Origin: an uncultured Clostridia bacterium
Lineage (GTDB): Bacteria; Bacillota; Clostridia; Oscillospirales; CAG-272
Direction of reading: 5' to 3'
NCBI GenBank assembly: GCA_946410595.1
Contig: CAMKAU010000012.1
Location: 1-36,881, forward strand
Length of the DNA stretch: 36,881 bases
Under the pieces are notes generated by a model. It was not told where the DNA came from and ran no database searches. It was given only the letters and a program-made list of their open reading frames with translations. Position 1 is the first letter of the stretch. Every line of letters begins with the position of its first letter. This document shows, in pieces, positions 24,597-33,037 of the stretch. The position numbers were made by a program, and so were the translations under genes.

Positions 24597-25442
24597 TCAG
24601 AGCCGCGCTTCCGCGTGCCGGATCGCGTGGCAGTTGATATTGACGGCGACGGGGAGCCCGGCGATATGCGTGGGGTAGGTCTCCACCTTCACGGCGAGCG
24701 CCGTAACGCTTCCGCCGAAGCCAGCGGCGCCGATCCCGAGTCCGTTTATCTCCGAGAGGAGGCGGTCCTCCAGCGCGGCGTAGCGCGGATCGGGGTTTTT
24801 GTCCCCGATCGGACGGATCAGGGCGCGTTTGGCGAGATAGGCGCAGTATTCAAAGTCTCCGCCGATCCCGACCCCGACCATGATCGGCGGGCAGGGGTCG
24901 GCGCCGGCGCGGCGGACCGTCTCCCGGACGAAGGAGACGATCTCCTCCTCCCCGGCGGCGGGGGTGAACATCTTGAGGGCGCTCTTGTTCTCGCTGCCAA
25001 AGCCCTTCGGCGCGGCCACGATCCGCAGCCCGTCCCCCGGAACGGAGGAAAGGTGGAGGATCGCCGGGGCGTTCGTTTCCGTGTTTTTGCGGTCGTAGAG
25101 CGGGTCGGAAACGACGGAGAGGCGCATCCGCCCCTCGGTATAGCCCTGCGCAACGCCCGCGTTGACGGCGTCGGAGAGGCACCCTCCCCCGATCCGCACC
25201 CGGTCGCCCATCTCGCAGAAAACGACCGCCATGCCGGTATCCTGGCAGACGGGAACGTTCAGCTCTCGCGCGGCGGACAGGTTCTCCCGCAGAGCGGACA
25301 GGGCAAGGCGGCAGCGCTCGCCGGTTTCCTCCCGTCCGGCGCGGGCAAGCGCCTCGTCCACCTCGTTTCCGGGCGCGTAGCACGCCTCGCGAAAGAGCCG
25401 CGCCACGGTATCCCGGACCAAAGAAAAGGGAATGGTTTTCAT
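24597..25442 (-). CDS. Class I fumarate hydratase (or tartrate dehydratase) alpha subunit
   Basis: VPVCQDTGMAVVFCEMGDRVRIGGG..., PCPPIMVGVGIGGDFEYCAYLAKRAL, GIGAAGFGGSVTALAVKVETYPTHIAGLPVAVNINCHA; start chosen at 25442. Confidence 0.92.
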   Translation of the reverse strand: MKTIPFSLVRDTVARLFREACYAPGNEVDEALARAGREETGERCRLALSALRENLSAARELNVPVCQDTGMAVVFCEMGDRVRIGGGCLSDAVNAGVAQGYTEGRMRLSVVSDPLYDRKNTETNAPAILHLSSVPGDGLRIVAAPKGFGSENKSALKMFTPAAGEEEIVSFVRETVRRAGADPCPPIMVGVGIGGDFEYCAYLAKRALIRPIGDKNPDPRYAALEDRLLSEINGLGIGAAGFGGSVTALAVKVETYPTHIAGLPVAVNINCHAIRHAEARL

Positions 25443-25503
25443 ACGTCCTCGGACAGAAACGCGCCGGCGGCGCCGGCGCGGATTTTTCGGCGGGCAGGGC
25501 CTC

Positions 25504-25797
25504 TTACTCGGTGAGATCGTTATAGAAGATGATCTCGTCCGGCATACAGAGATTGAGCTTTTCACGGGCGATCTTTTTGATCTGCTCGTCGTCCATCTCC
25601 GCTTCCAGATCCTTTTTCAGCGCGGCGATCGTCAGCTCGTTTTTGCGGTACTGCTCCTCCAGACGCTCCTTTTCCGCAAGCAGTTCGTTTTTGCGGAGCT
25701 GCATCCGGAAGATGGAAAACACGGCGACCGCGACGAAAAAGACGGCGAGGACTTTTACGAGCAGGCTGCTGCTCCGCGCGGGGGTAACGTCCTTCAT
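25504..25797 (-). CDS. Septum formation initiator / DivIC-FtsL-like protein
   Basis: 97 aa, single TM then coiled coil, IKKIAREKLNLCMPDEIIFY; located after yabQ. Confidence 0.85.
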   Translation of the reverse strand: MKDVTPARSSSLLVKVLAVFFVAVAVFSIFRMQLRKNELLAEKERLEEQYRKNELTIAALKKDLEAEMDDEQIKKIAREKLNLCMPDEIIFYNDLTE

Positions 25798-26435
25798 ATT
25801 TGACCTCCGTGATCGTTCAGATAATCGGTAAAAAAGCGGCGGGGACGGGCGAGAAGGCGGACCCTCTCCCCGCGGTCAAAGCGCCTTGCCCGCAAGAGAA
25901 AGCAAAGATCCCCCATCAAGCGGACAAGGGCGGCGGCGCGGGCAAGCAGCCGCGAAAAAAGCGGCAAAAGAAGCCGCCGTACGGGCAGGAGAAGAAAAAA
26001 GAGAAGATAGCGGAAGAAGATCCGGATCCCCAGCCAGAGCGCCTCGAAGAAAAAGAGGATCGCCCGTCCGAGCGTGGCGTGGCAGAGGAAAAACCCGGCC
26101 GCGGCGCAAAAGAACGCGAAGATGCGGACCTTGCCGCGGCTGAAATTGTAAAACAGGATCAAAAGGAGCGCGGCGGAAACGAGCGAGAAGAGAAGATCCT
26201 CCGCAAAAAGAAGAAAGGAGCGGAAGAGAGCGGAGACCTTGCGCTTTTTGCGGGGGCGCGGGGGCGGAAGAAGCGGGAGGGAAAGCAAGGAAAGCTCCGG
26301 CACGCGGCGGGACGGCCCCTTCTCCCCGCAGAGAAGGCGGGTCAGCCGGAGCAGATCGTAAAAGAGAGAAAGGACGGCGCCGCCGAGCAGAGAAGCGGAA
26401 AAGAGACGGAGCTGATCGGAAAGCCAGACCTCCAC
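25794..26435 (-). CDS. yabQ: Spore cortex biosynthesis protein YabQ
   Basis: SASLLGGAVLSLFYDLLRLTRLL N-terminus; multiple TM segments; yabP-yabQ-divIC order. Confidence 0.85.
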   Translation of the reverse strand: MEVWLSDQLRLFSASLLGGAVLSLFYDLLRLTRLLCGEKGPSRRVPELSLLSLPLLPPPRPRKKRKVSALFRSFLLFAEDLLFSLVSAALLLILFYNFSRGKVRIFAFFCAAAGFFLCHATLGRAILFFFEALWLGIRIFFRYLLFFLLLPVRRLLLPLFSRLLARAAALVRLMGDLCFLLRARRFDRGERVRLLARPRRFFTDYLNDHGGQI

Positions 26436-26437
26436 GC

Positions 26438-26740
26438 TCAGCCCTTACGCCCGAAAAGGCGGCCGAGGCCTTCCTTTTTCTCCCGTTCGTCGGAGTACCA
26501 GAGGCCGGAGACGGATCCGACGACGCGGACCCTGCCGGTCTCGGAGGACAGTCCCACAACGGACAGCCCCTCTCCCTCCACGTCGAGCCGCCCGAGGGCG
26601 GTGCGGAGGGAAACGGAAGTTTCGTCAAAGCCGATCACGTCGGACACGCCCGTGATCTCCAGTTCCCTTCTCTGGCGGAGGGTCACGTCCTGAGAAGCCG
26701 ACGGCGCGGCGTTTTGTTCGTTCATAAGCTCTCCCGGCAA
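26438..26740 (-). CDS. yabP: Sporulation protein YabP
   Basis: LRQRRELEITGVSDVIGFDETSVSLRTALGRLDVEGEGLSVVGLSSETGRVRVVGSVSGLWY. Confidence 0.9.
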   Translation of the reverse strand: MPGELMNEQNAAPSASQDVTLRQRRELEITGVSDVIGFDETSVSLRTALGRLDVEGEGLSVVGLSSETGRVRVVGSVSGLWYSDEREKKEGLGRLFGRKG

Positions 26741-26783
26741 AACAGTTTACCACACTCTATGCGCCGGGAAAGGAGGATATGCT

Positions 26784-27029
26784 TCAGCCGTCGACGACCT
26801 CGTACATCGCGCCGGCGTCCGCCTTTTTGGTGCTGTCTTTGATCTCGGTCACGCGGACGGAGACCGTCCGCCCGCCGAACGCGATCCCGATCACGTCGCC
26901 GGGTTTTACGTCGTAGGAGGGTTTTACGGTCTTGCCGTTGACGGTGATCCGCTCGGCGCCGCAGGCGTCGTTTGCCACGGCGCGGCGGCGGATCAGACGG
27001 GATACTTTTAAAAACTTATCAATTCTCAT
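26784..27029 (-). CDS. S4-domain RNA-binding protein (RqcP/YabO-like)
   Basis: MRIDKFLKVSRLIRRRAVANDACGAERITVNGKTVKPSYDVKPGDVIGI. Confidence 0.92.
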   Translation of the reverse strand: MRIDKFLKVSRLIRRRAVANDACGAERITVNGKTVKPSYDVKPGDVIGIAFGGRTVSVRVTEIKDSTKKADAGAMYEVVDG

Positions 27030-27040
27030 AACGGTAAAAA

Positions 27041-27073
27041 AACAGCCGCTCCCGCCGAAGCGGGAGCGGCTTT
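27041..27073 (-). terminator. hup terminator with UUCG tetraloop
   Basis: On -: AGCCGCTCCCGC-TTCG-GCGGGAGCGGCTGTTTTTTT. Confidence 0.85.
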
Positions 27074-27097
27074 GTTGCGCTTGTAACGCTCCGTTTT

Positions 27098-27382
27098 TTA
27101 TTTCACGGCGTCCTTGAAGCCCTTGCCGGCGGAGAAGGACGGATATTTGGTCTTCGGGATCTTGATCGCCTCGTTGGTCTGCGGGTTGCGGCCTACTCTG
27201 GCGGCGCGGGTCTTAACTTCAAAGGTACCGAAGTTGACGAGCTGAACTTTCTTTTTCTTCTTCAGGGATTCCTTGATCACGTCGATAAACGCGTTGACGG
27301 CCTTCTCGGCGTCCTTCTTGGAAAAATCGCCCTTCTTTGCAACGGCTTCGATAAATTCGGTCTTGTTCATCGTATCTTTCAC
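27098..27382 (-). CDS. hup: HU family DNA-binding protein
   Basis: MNKTEFIEAVAKKGDFSKKDAEKAVNAFIDVIKESLKKKKKVQLVNFGTFEVKTRAARVGRNPQT; first Met may be at the MNKTEF residue. Confidence 0.96.
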   Translation of the reverse strand: MKDTMNKTEFIEAVAKKGDFSKKDAEKAVNAFIDVIKESLKKKKKVQLVNFGTFEVKTRAARVGRNPQTNEAIKIPKTKYPSFSAGKGFKDAVK

Positions 27383-27499
27383 CTTTCAATTATTAAGGAG
27401 GGAAAACCTTCCTTTGTTTAGATTATACCATCTCCGCGGCGATTTATCAAGAGTATTCTCAATTTTTTTTGCCGCAACGCCGCTTTTTTTCGGCTTTTT

Positions 27500-29170
27500 T
27501 CAAAGCAAACGGATCTTTTTCAGGAGAGCGACGATCTTTTTGCTTCTGGGGAGCAGGGCGAGATCCTCCTCCGTGACCCCCTTTGCCTTAAAGAGGATGA
27601 CCACGTAAACCGGCACGGCGACGAGAACGGAAAGGAGGGTGATCAGGGCGTTCTGCCCGCGGCCGGCCGCCTGAAGGGGAAAGAGCGCCTTTTCCGCCAG
27701 CCGGGAAACGGCGTACGCGGCGCCGCCCGCCGCCGCCGCCGCGATGAAGGGCCGGAGAAAAACGCGGGTGACCGAGGGGAGATACCCGATCTTTTTGAAG
27801 ACGAAATAGAGGTTGAAGGACGCCGCGGTGATATAGCAGAGCAGCGTGCTGATCGGCGCGCCGTAGATATTGACCGAGGGGATGCCGACGAGGATCCAGC
27901 TGGAGATCAGCTTGACGGCGGCGCCCGCCAGCATCGAGATGATCGGATACCGCTCCTTGCGCGCGCCCTGGAGGGCGCTGTTGGTCGTGGCGAGGATGCC
28001 GACGAAGAAGACCGCGACAGCGATGATCGAGAGCAGCGGCGCGAGGACGTCCGCGTCGCCGTGGTTATAGACGGTATTGAGGATATAACGCGGGATCGCC
28101 GCCATGCCGAGGGCGCAGGGCAGGGCGATGATCGCCGTCATCTTGAAAGCGGAAGAGAGGATCCCGCGCATCCGCGTCCGGTCGCGCCGCGCCACGCACT
28201 CCGCTACAAGCGGAACGATCATATAAGCGACGGGGTAGATCAGGACGGGGGGAAGATTGAAGAGCGAGGTGATCTGGGTGCTGTACGTCCCGTACGTACT
28301 GACCGCCGCCTCCTTTTCAAAGCCCGCGCGGGTCAGACCGGAGGTCAGGACCATCGTATCGATCATCCCCGCAAGACTCATCGCGGAGGAGGAAAGGGTG
28401 ATCGGGATCGCCACCTTGAGAAGGCGGGAGAGGATCGGTTTGGTCCCGGCGCAGTCGGGGACGCCCTTGCCGTAGATGGCGCGGTACTCCACGTCGTAGC
28501 GGACGGGAGAGAAGGAGAGCTTGGTCAGCCAGAGATAAAAGAACCCGACGATGACCCCGACCGTTACCCCGAGGACGGCGCAGGCGGCGACCACCTCGAT
28601 CGGCTTGCCGGCGGAGATCGCAAGACGGGCGAACAGGATGCCGACGAGCAGCTTGCCGAGCGCCTCGATCACCTCCGAGATCCCGGTGGGCACCATATAG
28701 CGGAAGCCCTGGAAGTAGCCGCGGAAGGCGCTGGAAAGACAGACGAAGAAGAGGGTGGGCGCCAGCGCGATGATGCAGAAGCGGGCGGCGGGATCGACAA
28801 GCGAGGCAAGCGGGCGGGAAAGCGCGAGCATCAGCAGCGCGCCGGTCAGCCCGATCACGAAAAAGAGACCGAGCGCGATGCGGTAGACCTTGTGCACCTG
28901 GCGGAAACGCCCCTTGGCGCGGCTTTCCGCTACGAGGGTGGAAACGGCGACGGGCAGGCCCGCCGTGGAGATCATATAAAACCAGACGTAGACCTGATAG
29001 GCGGCGTTGAAATATCCCATACCGGTATCGCCCAGCAGGGAGAGCATCGGGATCTTGAAAAAGACGCCGATGACTTTCGTCAGGATATTGGCCAGCGTGT
29101 AGACGAGAACGCTGGAGATGACGAGACTGCGCCCTTTTTCGGCGGCTGCGTTATTCTGAAGTTCCGGCAT
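27500..29170 (-). CDS. SpoVB/MurJ-like polysaccharide flippase
   Basis: 556 aa, ~14 hydrophobic segments, VYTLANILTKVIGVFFKIPMLSLLGDTGMGYFNAAYQVY N-terminus typical of SpoVB family. Confidence 0.88.
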   Translation of the reverse strand: MPELQNNAAAEKGRSLVISSVLVYTLANILTKVIGVFFKIPMLSLLGDTGMGYFNAAYQVYVWFYMISTAGLPVAVSTLVAESRAKGRFRQVHKVYRIALGLFFVIGLTGALLMLALSRPLASLVDPAARFCIIALAPTLFFVCLSSAFRGYFQGFRYMVPTGISEVIEALGKLLVGILFARLAISAGKPIEVVAACAVLGVTVGVIVGFFYLWLTKLSFSPVRYDVEYRAIYGKGVPDCAGTKPILSRLLKVAIPITLSSSAMSLAGMIDTMVLTSGLTRAGFEKEAAVSTYGTYSTQITSLFNLPPVLIYPVAYMIVPLVAECVARRDRTRMRGILSSAFKMTAIIALPCALGMAAIPRYILNTVYNHGDADVLAPLLSIIAVAVFFVGILATTNSALQGARKERYPIISMLAGAAVKLISSWILVGIPSVNIYGAPISTLLCYITAASFNLYFVFKKIGYLPSVTRVFLRPFIAAAAAGGAAYAVSRLAEKALFPLQAAGRGQNALITLLSVLVAVPVYVVILFKAKGVTEEDLALLPRSKKIVALLKKIRLL

Positions 29171-29205
29171 GGGTCATCCTCTTTTCCGTTTTTCGGTCGC
29201 GCCCC

Positions 29206-30741
29206 TCAGGCGTTCTCATCCGGCGGGAGAGCAAGCTCCGTCTCCGCGGGCAGGGAAACGACCCGTTCCCCCTCCTCCAGACGGGCGAGCAGCGCCTGCT
29301 CGGAAAAATCTCCCCGCAGATATTCGTATGGATATTTCGGGTTGATTATGCGTTTGATCTTTTCGGCGCGGCAGGCCTCCTCGCCCCAGCGGACGAGGCG
29401 GGTCACGGCGCCCGCTCCGGCGCCGTAGACGGAATGGTATTCTTCCATCATCACGACGTTGTAGATCCCTTCCTTCCCTTCCTTTGAAAAGCCGACGTTT
29501 TCCAGATTGCCGACGGTGTTTTTCTGCCGGTAGAGATAGTAGGGTTTATAGCCGCTGTTGCGGAGCTTGAGCTGGGAGTAGTCCACGCACTTCACGGCGT
29601 CTCCGCCGCCGCGGCGGTAGATCTCGCTGCTCTCGCGCAAAAAGTCCGAGGACTTCTTGACGCAGAAGCTGTGTACCGTCACGTTCCCCGGCGAGAGCTC
29701 CGCCACCCGGTCGAGCGAGCGGGAAAACCGGGTAAAATTGTCCCCCGGCAGACCGGCGATCAGGTCGACGTTGATCGTTTCGATCCCGCTCTTGACGGCG
29801 ACGTTGTACGCGCGCAGAAAATCCGAAACGGTGTGCCGGCGCCCGATGGTCTCCAGCACGACGTCCGACATGCTCTGCGGATTGACGCTGATGCGCGTCA
29901 CGCCGCAGGCGCGGGCGATCTTCAGTTTTTCCGCGGTGATGGTATCCGGCCGCCCCGCCTCCAGCGTAAACTCCAGAAGAGAGGAAACGTCGGTACAGCG
30001 TCCGATCTCGGTGAGCAGGGTTTTCAGCTGCTCAGCGCTGAGGATCGTGGGCGTGCCGCCGCCGATATAGATGCTGGCGACCCGTTTTCCCTGATTGGCG
30101 ATATGGCGGAAGACCGCCCGGATCTCCAGCAGCAGCGTATCGAGATACCCGTCGATCAGCGAGAGCAGACGCGGCGTGGTATAGGAAACGAAGGAACAGT
30201 ACGCGCAGCGGGAGGGGCAGAAGGGGATGGAGATATACACGCTGCACATATCCGGCGTGAGCGAACGCTTGAGCTTCAGCTCCGCGGCGGCCACGCCGGT
30301 GCAGAGGATCGCCTTTTTCGGGCTCAGGAAGTACTCGGTCCGCAGAAAGGCGCGGGTCTTCATAATGCCCGAGCCGGAGGCAAGGCACTCCATCGCGACC
30401 TTGGCGGGGCGCACGCCGGTAAGGATCCCCCATGGCGGCTGGATCCCGAACAGCTCCTTCCCGGCGGCGAAGACCGCCCGCCCGAGCGCGAGCTTTTTGC
30501 CGCGGGAAACGGGGATCCCTTCGGAAAAGAGATAGCGTCCTTCGGCGCGCGCGGTCTTCGCCCCCGCGCGCATCTCGGCGCGGGCGAGATAGCCCTCCGC
30601 CGTTTCCTCCAGAGAGGCGCAAAGCTCCGCCTCTCCGTCGTCCTCCGCCGGATCCTCCGGGAACTTGGCTCCGGGGAAAAAGAGCATCGCGAGCGTCTGC
30701 GCGTAATAGGGGTTGATCCCCTCTCCCACACGGATCTTCAT
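29206..30741 (-). CDS. hemZ: Oxygen-independent coproporphyrinogen dehydrogenase HemZ (radical SAM)
   Basis: YISIPFCPSRCAYCSFVSY radical SAM CxxxCxxC; YIGGGTPTILS; GLPGDN; start chosen at 30741. Confidence 0.92.
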   Translation of the reverse strand: MKIRVGEGINPYYAQTLAMLFFPGAKFPEDPAEDDGEAELCASLEETAEGYLARAEMRAGAKTARAEGRYLFSEGIPVSRGKKLALGRAVFAAGKELFGIQPPWGILTGVRPAKVAMECLASGSGIMKTRAFLRTEYFLSPKKAILCTGVAAAELKLKRSLTPDMCSVYISIPFCPSRCAYCSFVSYTTPRLLSLIDGYLDTLLLEIRAVFRHIANQGKRVASIYIGGGTPTILSAEQLKTLLTEIGRCTDVSSLLEFTLEAGRPDTITAEKLKIARACGVTRISVNPQSMSDVVLETIGRRHTVSDFLRAYNVAVKSGIETINVDLIAGLPGDNFTRFSRSLDRVAELSPGNVTVHSFCVKKSSDFLRESSEIYRRGGGDAVKCVDYSQLKLRNSGYKPYYLYRQKNTVGNLENVGFSKEGKEGIYNVVMMEEYHSVYGAGAGAVTRLVRWGEEACRAEKIKRIINPKYPYEYLRGDFSEQALLARLEEGERVVSLPAETELALPPDENA

Positions 30742-30757
30742 AGCAAAACTCCTTTTC

Positions 30758-33037
30758 TCACGCAAATCCCCGGCTGACGCCGATCACACCCGGGATCGAG
30801 CGGAGACGGGACACGATGGAATGATAGTGGCTTACGTCCTTGCAGGCGACGGTCAGATTGACGACGATCGAAACCTCGGTCCGCTGACCGGTGTTGATCT
30901 GCATCAGGGCGACCCGCATCTCAGCGAGCGCCACGGTGATATCGGCAAGCAGGGTAAGCGTGTTTTCGGCGCGGATCTGGATCATCGCCTCGTAAACGCC
31001 GGAAGCGCCGGAGGCGCTCTCCTCCCGCTCCCAGTGGGCTTCCACCCACCGGTCCGCGTTCTCCGCGCGGGCGACGCTGGCCGTAAAGTTCGGGCAGTCC
31101 GCCTTGTGGATCGAGATCCCGTAGCCGCGCGTCACAAACCCGACCACCGAGTCGCCCGGCAGGGGGTTGCAGCACTTGGCGAACTTGACGAGGCAGTCGT
31201 GCTGCCCGTCGACGACGATGCCGCCGCTGCTCTTGATATTCTTCGGCTGGGTCGTTTTGACCTGCTCCGCCTCGGTGATCACCGTGGGCTCCGGCGCGAC
31301 GACGCGGTCGAACTCGTCCCGCAGGCGCGTTGCGATCTTGGCGGCGGAGAGACCGCCGTAGCCGATGGTGTTATAGAGGTCGTCCGCCTCCTGGATCCCC
31401 ATCTTGCGGGCGACGTTCGTGACGATCTCGGCAAGCTGTTCCTCGGTATAGGCGCGGCCGGAGCGCTTCAGCTCCCGCTCCACCTCGCCGCGGCCGACGA
31501 GGATATTCTCCGCGCGGCGCTCCTTTTTGAAGAACTGGCGGATCTTGTTCTGCGCCTCGCTCGTTTTCACGATCTTGAGCCAGTCGCGGCTCGGTCCCTT
31601 GGAGGCGGAGGAGGTGAGGATCTCCACGATCTCCCCGTTCTGCAGGACCCGGTCGATCGGAACGATAACGTTGTTGATCTTGGCGCCGATCATCTTGTTG
31701 CCCACCGCCGAATGGATCGAATAGGCAAAGTCGATGACGGTGGAGCCGAGGGGGAGGGCGATCAGATCGCCCTTCGGGGTAAAGACGAAGGTTTCGTCGT
31801 TGAAAATATCGGTTTTGAGCGCGTGCATGAACTCGTCGGGGTCGGTGGTGCTGCTTTCCGTTTCGAGGAGCTTGGCGACCCAGCTGAGCTTTTGTGCCAG
31901 ATCGGCGCCCGACTTTTCCCCGGATTTATACTTCCAGTGCGCCGCGATACCGTATTCGGCGACATGGTGCATCTCGCGGGTACGGATCTGCACCTCGAAC
32001 GGGATGCCGCCCTTGCCGATGACGGTGGTGTGCAGGGAGCGGTAGTTGTTCGGCTTCGGCGTGGAGATATAGTCCTTGAAACGCCCGGGGACCGAGCTGA
32101 ACATCTCGTGGATCAGGCCGAGCGCGGTGTAGCACTCCAGCTCCGTCTCCACGATGATGCGCAGCGCGTAAAAATCGTAGATCTGGTCGAAGGTCTTGTT
32201 CTGCGTGTACATCTTGTTATACAGACTGTAGACCGACTTGATCCGCATCTCGAGGGTAAAGGGCATCTTGTTTTCGGTCAGCTTTTCTTCGATCTGGCGG
32301 CGGGCCGTTTCGATAAAGCCGACGCTTTTTCCGTATTTCTGCTTGATCGCGCTCTCGACCTCCCCGTAGCCGATGGGGTCGAGATAGCGCAGACTGAGAT
32401 CCTCCAGCTCCTGTTTGATGCGCTGCATCCCGAGCCGGTGCGCGAGCGGCGCGTAGACGTACATCGTTTCCAGCGCGACCGAGCGGCGCTTGCTCTCCGC
32501 CTTTGCCTTCAAAGTGCGCATATTGTGCAGGCGGTCGCAGAGCTTGATAAAGATCACGCGGATATCCTTCGACATGGCGAGGAGCATCTTGCGGATATTC
32601 TCGATATGCGCTTCCTCTTTGTCCTCGATATCGATCGCAACGATCTTCGTCACTCCGTCGACGAGGAGCGCGACCTCCGGTCCGAAAAGCTTTGTGATCG
32701 CGTCGAGATCGGTCTTCCCTTCGCAGTCCTCGACCGTGTCGTGGAGCAGGGCGGCGCAGATCGAATCGGAATCCAGCCCCAGGCCGGCGAGGATCTCGGC
32801 GACGGAGACGGGGTGGGTGATATACGGCTCCCCGCTCTGCCGGAACTGCCCTTCGTGCAGGTCGCGCGCATAGACGTAGGCGCGCTCGATCTTCTCAAAG
32901 TTGTATTTCTTCCCGCTCTGGCGGAGCATATCGAGCAAAACGGCGATCCCGGTGAGATCCTCTACCGGCGTCCTCGTCTCTTCTTCGGGGGAAGGGACTT
33001 TTCCCTCGTTTTCTTTTTCTTTATCGGTCTTTGCCAT
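30758..33037 (-). CDS. RelA/SpoT bifunctional (p)ppGpp synthetase/hydrolase
   Basis: HD domain (LLHDTVEDCEGKTDLDAI), synthetase (KPNNYRSLHTTVIG), TGS, ACT domains. Confidence 0.96.
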   Translation of the reverse strand: MAKTDKEKENEGKVPSPEEETRTPVEDLTGIAVLLDMLRQSGKKYNFEKIERAYVYARDLHEGQFRQSGEPYITHPVSVAEILAGLGLDSDSICAALLHDTVEDCEGKTDLDAITKLFGPEVALLVDGVTKIVAIDIEDKEEAHIENIRKMLLAMSKDIRVIFIKLCDRLHNMRTLKAKAESKRRSVALETMYVYAPLAHRLGMQRIKQELEDLSLRYLDPIGYGEVESAIKQKYGKSVGFIETARRQIEEKLTENKMPFTLEMRIKSVYSLYNKMYTQNKTFDQIYDFYALRIIVETELECYTALGLIHEMFSSVPGRFKDYISTPKPNNYRSLHTTVIGKGGIPFEVQIRTREMHHVAEYGIAAHWKYKSGEKSGADLAQKLSWVAKLLETESSTTDPDEFMHALKTDIFNDETFVFTPKGDLIALPLGSTVIDFAYSIHSAVGNKMIGAKINNVIVPIDRVLQNGEIVEILTSSASKGPSRDWLKIVKTSEAQNKIRQFFKKERRAENILVGRGEVERELKRSGRAYTEEQLAEIVTNVARKMGIQEADDLYNTIGYGGLSAAKIATRLRDEFDRVVAPEPTVITEAEQVKTTQPKNIKSSGGIVVDGQHDCLVKFAKCCNPLPGDSVVGFVTRGYGISIHKADCPNFTASVARAENADRWVEAHWEREESASGASGVYEAMIQIRAENTLTLLADITVALAEMRVALMQINTGQRTEVSIVVNLTVACKDVSHYHSIVSRLRSIPGVIGVSRGFA

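Noticed and set aside
25800-26693. 297-aa Lys/Glu-rich + strand ORF
   Set aside because: Antisense to yabQ/yabP; charged composition is the complement of their hydrophobic/Leu-rich codons.
27430-27500. Possible terminator or repeat (gccgcaacgccgctttttttcggctttttt)
   Set aside because: The short GCCG/CGGC stem with U-tract points along the + strand where no gene ends, so it is not supported as a functional terminator of the minus-strand gene.
28061-29428. 455-aa + strand ORF
   Set aside because: Antisense to the spoVB-like gene and hemZ; no recognisable domain.
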